Shown: positions 1 through 8,181 of the stretch, one piece after another
Layout: the number at the start of each line of letters is the position of its first letter
How positions within the stretch are numbered: the stretch's first letter is position 1
Assembly (NCBI GenBank): GCA_024643485.1
Contig: JAHEMU010000100.1
Coordinates: forward strand, 1 to 8,541
Direction: 5' to 3'
From: Cytophagales bacterium
Lineage (GTDB): Bacteria; Bacteroidota; Bacteroidia; Cytophagales; Cyclobacteriaceae
DNA: 8,541 nucleotides
Notes under the pieces: model-generated
What the model saw: the letters and a program-made list of their open reading frames with translations, nothing else
What the model was told of the DNA's origin: nothing
Database searches by the model: none
Program-made: the position numbers and the translations under genes

Positions 1-1592
1 ACGATCCTACCTTTTTAGGCCCTTTTAATACGGAGTATAACACGCATTATATGAACTTGATTTACTCCCCTAAAAAAGCGCTTAGTCTTATGATTGCAGG
101 AGAAATTTTCCATCAGCTTCCCATGGGGCAAAACCATGGAAATTACCCTGAAAATACTTCATTTTTGGATTTTAAAATAGAAAGTAATCAAAAGAGGTCA
201 TTGCTCAACTCGGAAGAAAAGTTCATTTACACTGATGGTACTAATTCTTCTCCGAAAAATGAAAGGAAGTTAAAATTAATCGCAGGAACGAGTAACTCTC
301 CATTGGTAAGTTATACAGGTTCAGGGGCATATTTTCTTGATAAATTGGGTGCGGGAATGTGGCGACTTGAGGTTAATCCGGACGTTATAACGGTCAATAA
401 TATTTATGGCAGGAATAGCCTGGAAAAAAAAGTGGCGGTGATTCAAAATCAAAAACAAACAATTCAGTTAAAATTAGCGGATTTAAGTGGTAATTTCTCC
501 GTAATACCATTGAATGAAGGGAATAAAATGGATATAAAAGTGGCTAATCAATCTTTTGATATTCAGCCTGGAGTTTATCTAATTAAACGAAATGACTTAA
601 AGAAGGAAAAGCAGGTAGCTACGGATATTAACGGGTATGCTGTGAGTACTTATTTCGGAGTAAAAACCAATGTAGATCAACTATATTTGACGCATCAACC
701 TTTGAAAGAATGGACATCGGGAAGGGATTATAAAATAAAAGTTTCTATTGCTAATCCAGATGAAATAGATGAAGTTAAAGTGTATGGGAACTCGGGCAAT
801 TCGTGGTTTGAATATCCGTTAGCCAAAATGAACACGAATTTTTATCAGGTGAATATTCCATCAGAAAAGTTAAATGAGGGATATTTATTTTATCATTTGG
901 TAGTAAAAATGAGCAATGGGGAGTATAGGACTTTCCCCGAAAATCGAAGGGGAAGGCATTTCGACTGGGATTTTTATGACCGAAATCCGTATTCCGTGCG
1001 TATTATTACCTCTGATTTTCCCGTGCAGCTTTTTGATGCAGAAACTGATTCGAAAGATTTAGTACACGTCTGGAAACCCGAAATTCACCTCGCACCTGAA
1101 AAGATCACTGGTAAAGATGAGTACCGAATAGTGGTAAAAAATCTCTTTACCGTGGACAGTGAAAATATCCATGCAACCCCAATTTATGATTTTTCAATTC
1201 TACATTTTTTAAATGAAGAAATGGAAGCCAGGAGGGATGATTTAACACAATTTTCGAAGGTGGCCGTGTTGGCGCGTTCACTTTCATCAGAAACAGAAAA
1301 AGTTCAGATTGCATTTATTTTGAAAACCGGAATTGCTTATGGGGCTATAGTTGAATTAAATAAAGAACTAAAGGAATATAACATCCCCCTAAGTGAATTT
1401 AAGGAAGTCCAAACAGTTATTCAACCACGGCCCTATCCGACATTTTTACCTTACTTTTTTGAACACGATATTCAACAAGAGTTTGATTTGAATGAAATGG
1501 AAAGTCTGCAGATAAGAATTGGTCCAGGATTAAATAAAGAGGAACAACAAGCAGAACATCAAATTGGAATCATATCTATCAAATTAAAATAG
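1..1592 (+). CDS. C-terminal part of a large secreted/envelope protein, probably glycoside-hydrolase-associated (5' end outside window)
   Basis: The frame is open from base 3 to the TAG at 1590-1592 with no upstream stop. The 16 residues before the first ATG at 51 (DPTFLGPFNTEYNTHY) read as ordinary protein, so that ATG is internal and about 529 residues of a longer protein are visible. Counting from that Met, residues 1-200 are beta-rich. Residues about 205-295 look like an Ig/Fn3-type domain, with an HQPLKEW opening and a YHLVV strand. Residues about 320-513 look like a jelly-roll, CBM/CIA30-like domain with the motifs PRPYPTFLPYFF (459-470) and LQIRIGPG (486-493). No membrane segment is visible. 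The layout resembles Bacteroidota proteins annotated as cellulase-like or 'membrane or secreted protein', in which the catalytic domain lies N-terminal. No catalytic residues can be checked here, so enzymatic function is inference. The gene is separated from the next by 132 bases and is probably a different transcription unit. Confidence 0.8.
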   Translation, partial: DPTFLGPFNTEYNTHYMNLIYSPKKALSLMIAGEIFHQLPMGQNHGNYPENTSFLDFKIESNQKRSLLNSEEKFIYTDGTNSSPKNERKLKLIAGTSNSPLVSYTGSGAYFLDKLGAGMWRLEVNPDVITVNNIYGRNSLEKKVAVIQNQKQTIQLKLADLSGNFSVIPLNEGNKMDIKVANQSFDIQPGVYLIKRNDLKKEKQVATDINGYAVSTYFGVKTNVDQLYLTHQPLKEWTSGRDYKIKVSIANPDEIDEVKVYGNSGNSWFEYPLAKMNTNFYQVNIPSEKLNEGYLFYHLVVKMSNGEYRTFPENRRGRHFDWDFYDRNPYSVRIITSDFPVQLFDAETDSKDLVHVWKPEIHLAPEKITGKDEYRIVVKNLFTVDSENIHATPIYDFSILHFLNEEMEARRDDLTQFSKVAVLARSLSSETEKVQIAFILKTGIAYGAIVELNKELKEYNIPLSEFKEVQTVIQPRPYPTFLPYFFEHDIQQEFDLNEMESLQIRIGPGLNKEEQQAEHQIGIISIKLK

Positions 1593-1724
1593 TTATATAT
1601 CATTCCTTCTCTAATTAAATAGAAGTAGGTTCTTAGGATTTTCATATTGATAAAGTACTTATTTTTAAGTATCTTTCAATATCTCTGTGTCTGCTACTTT
1701 GACAATGATTTAATAAAAATTAGG
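1593..1724 (+). other. Intergenic region, likely promoter region of the downstream operon
   Basis: This is the only gap over 100 bases in the window. It is strongly AT-rich. No intrinsic terminator with a GC stem and U-tract follows the upstream gene. The nearest approach to a Bacteroidota -7 box (TAnnTTTG) is TACTTTG at 1695-1701, which is one base short and has no TTG at the expected -33 distance. A promoter must lie here or in the upstream gene, but I cannot place it. An imperfect hairpin at 1652-1676 is listed separately. Confidence 0.4.
1652..1676. repeat. Imperfect inverted repeat between the secreted-protein gene and the MpaB-family gene
   Basis: ACTTA (1657-1661) pairs with TAAGT (1666-1670) around a TTTT loop. 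Outside an internal bulge, AAAG (1652-1655) pairs with CTTT (1673-1676), giving 9 pairs in total. The stem is almost all A-T and no U-tract follows, so it is a poor terminator. It could be a weak operator half-site pair, or chance in AT-rich DNA. Confidence 0.25.
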
Positions 1725-2888
1725 ATGAATAAACCCAATCAATGGTCTGAAGAATTACTAGAGGCCTCTCGCTTAAGGACAGATCCATTTGCAGATGCAT
1801 TCGTTGCCGATTTAGCAAAGACAAAAACAGCTCATGAATTATACGGCATCATGAGGGTGTTGTTAGATGAATACGTTTGGTTTGGGCATGAAAAACTAGA
1901 TAATGAAAGTCATCAATTTTTAGATAAAGCATCCAAACTTCCATCCTGGGCCGACCCTGAACTGATTAAAAAAGGTGAAGCTTTCTTTTGCTTACATGGC
2001 CCTGAAATTGGTATGGTGTTGTTAATGAAATCACTCCCCGCTACCTATTGTTGCTGGAAAGGGGCAGAGGTAGTCCATGCAACTGGGCGAATGACAGACC
2101 ATAGTGGAAACCTCAAACCATTTACTCGGCGGTTGATGGAGACATCCAAATTTATTCTGAATGTCTGTTCAATAGATGGGCTTTCGGAAAACGGCAAAGG
2201 GGTTCAATCGGCAGTGAAAGTGAGGACGCTTCATGCTTTTGTCCGCAATTTTTTACACGATAAAAAGTGGGATACAGAAAAGTACCAAGAGCCAATAAAT
2301 CAAGAAGATTATTGTGGTACGATGCTTTCTTTTTCAGTTTTTGTGATTGAAGGATTGGAGCGATTTGGTATTAGAATTTCTGAAGAAGAAAAAAATGCTT
2401 ATTTACATTTATGGAGAGTGGTTGGCCATTTAGTAGGGGTTGAAGACCAATTATTACCAAAGAATTATAAAGAAGGCCATGAGCTTGGGCATGCGATATT
2501 AAATCATCAGAAAGGCGCCTCCGATTCGGGTAAAGAATTGACCAAGGCATGTGTGGATTTTATGGAAGGTTTAATGCCATTAAAAGCAATGAAATTTTTA
2601 CCTGAAAACATGATGTTTTATTTACTTGGACCGGAGTTGAGTCAGATGATTGGCATTAAAAAATCAAAAAGCCTTTTTATTCAATTTTTAGTTTTTATTT
2701 TTATCAAATGTGTACATTTAACCGAATGGTTAAAGCATCATATTCCATTTATTAAAAGGTGGGCCATTCGCAATAACCCTAAGATAATGGATAAAATTAT
2801 TCAACAATTTATAAAACAGTCGGGATTGGCTTTTACTCCTAAGATTTTAGCAGAAGAGGTGGAAGTAATTAAAAAGGCAGCGAACTAA
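1725..2888 (+). CDS. MpaB-family (DUF2236) oxygenase, Lcp-related haem protein
   Basis: The 387-residue product has the DUF2236/MpaB fold signature: KSLPATYCCWKGAEVVHATGR, then RRLMETSKFIL, then VKVRTLHAFVR. Known members include the rubber-cleaving Lcp (b-type haem) and fungal MpaB. By family analogy His170 is the haem ligand, with Arg136 and Thr140 lining the pocket; the 34-residue Arg-to-His spacing matches my recollection of Lcp (R164, T168, H198). A second conserved-looking block, HLWRVVGHLVGV, gives His228, Arg231 and His235. Residues 316-331 are hydrophobic and may touch the membrane. There is no signal peptide, so the protein is probably cytoplasmic or peripheral. The substrate cannot be told from sequence. 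The ATG at 1725 is chosen because family similarity begins right after it (NQWSEELLEASRLRTDPFADAF). The frame extends upstream to a TTG at 1647, but those 26 residues look like translated intergenic DNA. The stop lies 5 bases before the next start, which argues for co-transcription. Confidence 0.85.
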   Translation: MNKPNQWSEELLEASRLRTDPFADAFVADLAKTKTAHELYGIMRVLLDEYVWFGHEKLDNESHQFLDKASKLPSWADPELIKKGEAFFCLHGPEIGMVLLMKSLPATYCCWKGAEVVHATGRMTDHSGNLKPFTRRLMETSKFILNVCSIDGLSENGKGVQSAVKVRTLHAFVRNFLHDKKWDTEKYQEPINQEDYCGTMLSFSVFVIEGLERFGIRISEEEKNAYLHLWRVVGHLVGVEDQLLPKNYKEGHELGHAILNHQKGASDSGKELTKACVDFMEGLMPLKAMKFLPENMMFYLLGPELSQMIGIKKSKSLFIQFLVFIFIKCVHLTEWLKHHIPFIKRWAIRNNPKIMDKIIQQFIKQSGLAFTPKILAEEVEVIKKAAN

Positions 2889-2893
2889 TAAAA

Positions 2894-5800
2894 ATGTCAG
2901 AAGTAAAAAATACATTAATAAGTGAAAATCCTGTTCACTTAATTTATCTTAAAAAAGGTAAAACACCAACCGTTGTGAAACGGCTAAATTCCCCCTTTCC
3001 AAGTGATGATTTAATTGCTCAATTAAAAAATGAATACGTTACCTTAAATAATTTAAATATCCCGGGTATTCGCTCTTCTTTAAATTTCATTGAAAGCAAC
3101 GGGAATTTTGGTCTTGAATTAGAATATATAGAAGGCCAAAGCTTAAATGACCTGACCACCGAAAGCCATTTAAGTACGCTGGAAGTGCTCAAAATAATTT
3201 CAAATTTCTGTACCATTCTTGGGAATTTACACCAGGCAGGTTGGATTCATGGAAGTATCAGTAGCACGAATATTATCGTCCACCCATCAACACTTTTGCC
3301 AACACTGATCGATGCTAGCTTGATGATGCGATTTAGTTTAAAAGCGAGTAGTCAATTCAGTGAAGAAAAATTAAAAAGGATCCTTCCTTATATGTCGCCT
3401 GAGCAAACAGGAAGAACCAGTAGGGTATTGGATTACCGAACGGATTTCTATTCATTGGGAGTCATGTTATACGAAATTATTGTTGGAAAAAAACCATTTC
3501 AAAGCGAAGATTCACTTGAGTTAATTTACTCTCACTTGGCTCGTAACCCAGTGGAACCAGCCCGCATCCTTAAGGCATTGCCTGAAAAGCTTTCTGAAAT
3601 CATCATGAAGCTGTTGGCGAAAAATGCTGAAGACAGATATCAATCGGCCTATGGTTTAAAATATGATATTGATAGAATTATCAGTAGCTGGGAAAAGGGT
3701 GATGAAGTCAATTTCACATTGGGGGAAAAGGACTTTAGCGGAACTCTTCATATTCCTCAACGATTATATGGCCGTGAAAAGGCAGTTGAAAAATTACTTC
3801 AAAATTTGGATTTTGCGCATAGGGGAAACAAAAAAACAGTATTAATTTCAGGAGACAGTGGAACAGGTAAATCGGCAATCGTTCAGGAGGTAAGAAAACC
3901 CATTACTGGAAATAAAGGATTTTATATTCAAGGTAAATTTGATCAGTTTGCACGAAATATCCCTTATTCCGCTTGGATTGAAATCTTTATCGATTTTATC
4001 AATCAACTACTAATTACCGATGAGGTTGAAATTCAAAAATGGAGAAATAAGCTAAAACAAAGCCTAGGAAGTGGAATTGGTGTGCTGGCAAACTTGATTC
4101 CGAATTTACGGTACATCATGTTAGACTTACCTGAAGTAGATGAGGTGGGAGTAACAGAGTCTCAAAATAGGTTAAATACTCTTCTAATTAAGTTTTTTAC
4201 CGCCATTGCTAGTGAAGAACACCCTTTGGTAGTTTTTATAGATGACTTACAATGGGCAGACCACGCTTCATTAAATTTATTAAAAACATTGACCCTCGAT
4301 ACGGATTCTAAATATTTACTGATCATTGGGGCGTATCGTTCAGATGAAGTTTCAGATTTAGAATTTTTAAAAATGAAACTCGAGGAAGTAAAGAAATCAG
4401 AAGTCGAAATAGAAGAGATAACTCTCGGAAATTTAGATCGTATCATGGTAAATGAATTGATTTCAGATACATTAAACGCAAGTTTGGAAGATACCGAAGA
4501 AATTGCAGGTGTGATTTATCGCAAAACTCAAGGCAACCCGTATTTTACTAGCCAATTTGTGTATAGCCTCTACGATGAGAAGTTGATTCAATTTGATTGG
4601 GAAGAGTCTATTGAGGCAAAAATGCCTATATGGAGTTGGGATTTACCGGGTATTCAATCAAAATTAATAAGCCAAAATGTAGTTCAACTGCTGGTCAGCA
4701 AAATCGTAGAATTATCGCCAGAAGTCTTGAATGCACTGAAACTTGCAGCTTGTGTTGGAAACTCCTTTATGTTGGAACATTTGTCTACGGTGCTAAGAAT
4801 GAAAGCATTAGAAGTAGCAGATTTGTTGGATATAGCGGTAAATGAAGGCTACATTTTTTATAAAAACGTCAATCAAATCCACCGTGTTCGTGAGGGAATG
4901 GACGTAAAATATCAATTTGCACACGACCGTGTACAACAAGCCTTTTATTCTCTTATTCCCGATGAAGAAAAAGCAAAAAGTCACTTTGAGATAGGACAAC
5001 TTCTTTTCAAATCTCTCAACGAGAAACAAGTCGAGGATCAGATTTTCCAATTGGTATTTCACCTAAATTTTGGTGCTTCAACGATATCAGACAAGCGAGA
5101 AAAATTGTGGTTGGCAGAATTAAATTTAAAAGCAGGAAAAGAAGCCAAAAAGATCATTGCTTTCGATACAGCTTATGACCACATGGCCATTGCAGCGAGC
5201 TTGATAAATGAGGAAATTTGGCAAGAAGACGAACAATTTGCAATTTCTTTAGGCCGGGATATGCTAGATTGTTTATATCTCACTCATCGAATTGAAGAAG
5301 CGGAAACCTATTTCAATTACTTACAAGAAAAAATTCCAGATACAGTAAGAAAAGCGGAGCTTCATTACAATAAAATGGTGCAGTACCAGCATTTGTCTAA
5401 GATTGATCAAATAATGGATATCGGACTGGACGGGCTTGCTTTGCTCGGTTACCGATTCAACCCAAACACCAATATGGGGCATTTAATGCTTCAGTTAGTC
5501 AAAACGTATTTCTTGGTGAGGAAAATTTCGCATAAGGAATTTAGGAATCTTCCGGAAATGACTGATCCGGAAACAAAAATTGCCATGTTGCTGATCAGCA
5601 AAACGCTCACATTCGCCTACGATAGAAGTGAAGAGTTAATGGCTGTTTTAGGGATGAAGCTATTGCAACTGACGGTTAAAAAAGGAAATCACGAGTATTC
5701 TTCAAATGGCTTTAGTACCTATGGCGGAATGTTAGCAGTAGGATTTAACAATTATGATGCTTCGTATGATTTCTGTTTAACTGCTATTAATGCCGCAGAA

Positions 5801-8140
5801 AGAACACCAAATAAAGCCGCCATTTCGATGGCTCATTTTGGCCTTGGAATGACAGGGTTTGCAAAAATATCTCATGATGAAGCACTCGAACAATTCGATA
5901 TTTCTCGGGATATGGCCATGGAAGGAGGTGCACACACCGACGCAGCACCCTCCACCATGTATTTCTTTTTCATCAATTTCTTAAAAGGAAAGCGACTCAA
6001 TGAGTTATACCAAATAGTTCTAGAAAATGTAAATTTTACCGCTCAGATTAAAACCGATAATTTTCATTTAATTCTGCTAGCAGCTCAAAAGGTAGTTGAA
6101 GAACTGAAGGGGCAATCGGATATTGAATTTAAAAAATCGGGGGAAGTATTATCTAATATAACTTTAGAAGAGCAATTATTGAATACGGAACATAAGTCGA
6201 TTCGAATTTATGCCCGTATTTTTCAAATGCATAATCACATTTTATTTGGCCGGTATCAGCAGGCTCAAATTTGTGAAAGTGAAGTAATGGATGTATTAAA
6301 TGTTACTTTGGGAACGATTTTGGGACCATACTTTCACTATCTGCGCAGTATTTTGTATGCCAAGTTATATTCAGAATCCAATGGACAGGAAAAGAGGAGA
6401 ATTAAGAAATTAATAAAAGGAAATTTAAAGAAAATTGATCATTTGGCTAAGCTCAATCCAAATAGCTTTTTGCATTGGAGCTTTACACTGAAAGCAGAGT
6501 ATGCCAAAATAAAAGGGCAGTTTATCAAAGCTCAACAATATTATGATGAAGCGATAGATACTGCAAAAAATGGCAATTATTTGCACGAAGTGGGTTTGGC
6601 TAATTATCTATGTGCAGGCTTCAATTCTGAAATAGGAAATGAAAAAATAGCGGATTATTATATTAGTGAAGCTATAGCTGCATTCTACGCGTGGGGTGCC
6701 GAGGCCGTTGTCCGTTCTCTTTCTACTTCCCAAGTAAATAAAACACCTTCCTCCATTTCATTTAAAAACAAAACAGACAAATCGTTTGACCTTGAAAGCT
6801 TGATGAAGCTCTCGCAATATATTTCTGTCGAAATTGATTTTGTCAAGCTGATGAAACAGTTAATGCATGTGTTTACAGAAAATGCAGGTGCGGAAAAAGC
6901 AGTTCTTCTTCTAAAAAATAATGAAAAATGGTTTATTGAAGCCCAGCAAACAAAAAACGAAGAGGTGATTATCTCACGAATGCCATTTTTAGAGTCAAAT
7001 GATGAAGATTCTGATTCAATGATTGTTTCTAAAAGCATCTGTCAATATGTAATGCGTACTCGCGAAATGATTATTATTGAAGATGCCACAACGGATGAAC
7101 GCTTTGCCAAAGTACCTTATGTTTTAAAGTATAATCCTAGGTCTATTTTATGTATGCCTTTAATCAAAAAAGGGGATCTAACGGGTTTAGTTTATATGGA
7201 AAATAGCATGATGACTGGAGCCTTCAAAACAGACCGGACTCAAATGCTATCGTATATATCCTCACAAATTGCCGTTTCGGTGGAAAATGCGAAGCTGTAT
7301 TCTGATATGATCAAATTAAATCAGGCATACGAGCGGTTTGTTCCAAAGGAATTCCTTCAAATGTTAGGAAAACGAAGCATTGTAGACGTAAAATTGGGTG
7401 ATCAGGTTCAGATGAATATGACAGTTCTTTTCGCTGATATTCGAGACTTTACAGGAATGTCGGAGCGTATGAATCCTGCAGATAATTTTAAATTTATCAA
7501 TGAGTTTTTAGGTAGGATGGAGCCGATTATCCGAAAGTATCACGGATTTGTCGATAAATATATTGGGGATGAAATTATGGCCTTATTTCCAACTAATGCC
7601 GACGACGCTGTTCAGTGTGCCATTGCGATGATGCATGAATTAAACGTTTACGGCGATGCAAAGGAACAAGATCAGCAGCCATCAGTTAAAATTGGAATTG
7701 GTATCAATACAGGAAGTTTAATGCTAGGGACCGTTGGAGGAGAAGACCGAATGAACAGTACCGTCATTTCCGATGTAGTAAACATCGCTTCGAGAGTAGA
7801 AAAAGACACCAAAGGAACAGGCGCTCCAATCATGATTACCCAATCAACCTTCGAAAATTTACAGAATCAAGGGAAATATGCAGTTCGTTTACTAGGCACT
7901 AAAATGTATCGCGGAAAATCCGAAGAAACGGTGGTATACGAAGTATTTGATTGTGAAGCAGCTGCAGTGGTTAAGGCAAAAAAATCAACTAAAAGTATAT
8001 TTGAACAAGCGGTTAGAAACTACGGTTCAGGAAATTATCAACAAGCATTGGATCAAATTAATCAGGTATTGATCGAGTTACCTGAGGATTTACCCACCCT
8101 TGCCTTTAAGAAGCAGATAATTGAAAAAGTGGAATCTTGA
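2894..8140 (+). CDS. Giant soluble signalling protein: pseudokinase - AAA/STAND ATPase - TPR - GAF - class III adenylate cyclase
   Basis: The product has 1748 residues and no membrane segment or signal peptide. Domains in order: Ser/Thr kinase-like (about 10-265) with Lys29 and SPEQTGR (168-174), but HGS at 119-121 where HRD is expected and IDAS at 139-142 for DFG. ATPase (about 290-560) with LYGRE (291-295), Walker A GDSGTGKS (320-327), Walker B VVFIDD (446-451), the AAA_16-type QWAD (453-456), and the STAND-like QGNPYF (546-551). TPR-like helices fill about 715-1270. GAF domain about 1305-1465, ending in the signalling helix SVENAKLY. Cyclase domain about 1508-1685 with metal Asp1515 and Asp1559, substrate-specifying Lys1555 and Thr1623, and transition-state Asn1630 and Arg1634. 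A TPR-like tail covers 1700-1748. The predicted reaction is ATP to cAMP plus pyrophosphate in the cytosol, gated by the upstream domains. The order matches the kinase-ATPase-GAF-histidine kinase proteins of cyanobacteria, with a cyclase as output instead. The start at 2894 is secure: an in-frame stop lies at 2870-2872 and no other start codon falls between. Confidence 0.93.
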   Translation: MSEVKNTLISENPVHLIYLKKGKTPTVVKRLNSPFPSDDLIAQLKNEYVTLNNLNIPGIRSSLNFIESNGNFGLELEYIEGQSLNDLTTESHLSTLEVLKIISNFCTILGNLHQAGWIHGSISSTNIIVHPSTLLPTLIDASLMMRFSLKASSQFSEEKLKRILPYMSPEQTGRTSRVLDYRTDFYSLGVMLYEIIVGKKPFQSEDSLELIYSHLARNPVEPARILKALPEKLSEIIMKLLAKNAEDRYQSAYGLKYDIDRIISSWEKGDEVNFTLGEKDFSGTLHIPQRLYGREKAVEKLLQNLDFAHRGNKKTVLISGDSGTGKSAIVQEVRKPITGNKGFYIQGKFDQFARNIPYSAWIEIFIDFINQLLITDEVEIQKWRNKLKQSLGSGIGVLANLIPNLRYIMLDLPEVDEVGVTESQNRLNTLLIKFFTAIASEEHPLVVFIDDLQWADHASLNLLKTLTLDTDSKYLLIIGAYRSDEVSDLEFLKMKLEEVKKSEVEIEEITLGNLDRIMVNELISDTLNASLEDTEEIAGVIYRKTQGNPYFTSQFVYSLYDEKLIQFDWEESIEAKMPIWSWDLPGIQSKLISQNVVQLLVSKIVELSPEVLNALKLAACVGNSFMLEHLSTVLRMKALEVADLLDIAVNEGYIFYKNVNQIHRVREGMDVKYQFAHDRVQQAFYSLIPDEEKAKSHFEIGQLLFKSLNEKQVEDQIFQLVFHLNFGASTISDKREKLWLAELNLKAGKEAKKIIAFDTAYDHMAIAASLINEEIWQEDEQFAISLGRDMLDCLYLTHRIEEAETYFNYLQEKIPDTVRKAELHYNKMVQYQHLSKIDQIMDIGLDGLALLGYRFNPNTNMGHLMLQLVKTYFLVRKISHKEFRNLPEMTDPETKIAMLLISKTLTFAYDRSEELMAVLGMKLLQLTVKKGNHEYSSNGFSTYGGMLAVGFNNYDASYDFCLTAINAAERTPNKAAISMAHFGLGMTGFAKISHDEALEQFDISRDMAMEGGAHTDAAPSTMYFFFINFLKGKRLNELYQIVLENVNFTAQIKTDNFHLILLAAQKVVEELKGQSDIEFKKSGEVLSNITLEEQLLNTEHKSIRIYARIFQMHNHILFGRYQQAQICESEVMDVLNVTLGTILGPYFHYLRSILYAKLYSESNGQEKRRIKKLIKGNLKKIDHLAKLNPNSFLHWSFTLKAEYAKIKGQFIKAQQYYDEAIDTAKNGNYLHEVGLANYLCAGFNSEIGNEKIADYYISEAIAAFYAWGAEAVVRSLSTSQVNKTPSSISFKNKTDKSFDLESLMKLSQYISVEIDFVKLMKQLMHVFTENAGAEKAVLLLKNNEKWFIEAQQTKNEEVIISRMPFLESNDEDSDSMIVSKSICQYVMRTREMIIIEDATTDERFAKVPYVLKYNPRSILCMPLIKKGDLTGLVYMENSMMTGAFKTDRTQMLSYISSQIAVSVENAKLYSDMIKLNQAYERFVPKEFLQMLGKRSIVDVKLGDQVQMNMTVLFADIRDFTGMSERMNPADNFKFINEFLGRMEPIIRKYHGFVDKYIGDEIMALFPTNADDAVQCAIAMMHELNVYGDAKEQDQQPSVKIGIGINTGSLMLGTVGGEDRMNSTVISDVVNIASRVEKDTKGTGAPIMITQSTFENLQNQGKYAVRLLGTKMYRGKSEETVVYEVFDCEAAAVVKAKKSTKSIFEQAVRNYGSGNYQQALDQINQVLIELPEDLPTLAFKKQIIEKVES

Positions 8141-8181
8141 AAAACAGGATTTATATATTATTCACCTAATTAATTTTCCCT

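Noticed and set aside
1699..1704. TTGACA resembling a sigma70 -35 box
   Set aside because: The matching -10 position would fall at or inside the start of the MpaB-family gene, and Bacteroidota primary sigma factors use a different consensus.
1647..1724. N-terminal extension of the MpaB-family gene from the TTG at 1647, giving a hydrophobic, signal-peptide-like leader
   Set aside because: It needs a rare start codon, the leader has no clear cleavage site, and family similarity begins after the ATG at 1725. The DNA looks like ordinary intergenic sequence.
2478..2492. HELGH, an HExxH zinc-protease motif, in the MpaB-family protein (residues 252-256)
   Set aside because: It lies in a region that aligns with the helical DUF2236 fold, with no third zinc ligand or protease context. 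It is most likely chance.
6685..7038. Antisense open frame of 117 codons inside the cyclase gene
   Set aside because: It lies fully opposite the well-conserved GAF region, and its translation shows no family resemblance. It is a shadow frame, like the other short frames within the 2894-8140 gene.
8141..8181. Possible terminator or promoter between the cyclase gene and the membrane-protein gene
   Set aside because: There is only the short self-complementary AATTAATT, with no GC stem, no U-tract and no TAnnTTTG box. The gap looks like an intra-operon spacer.
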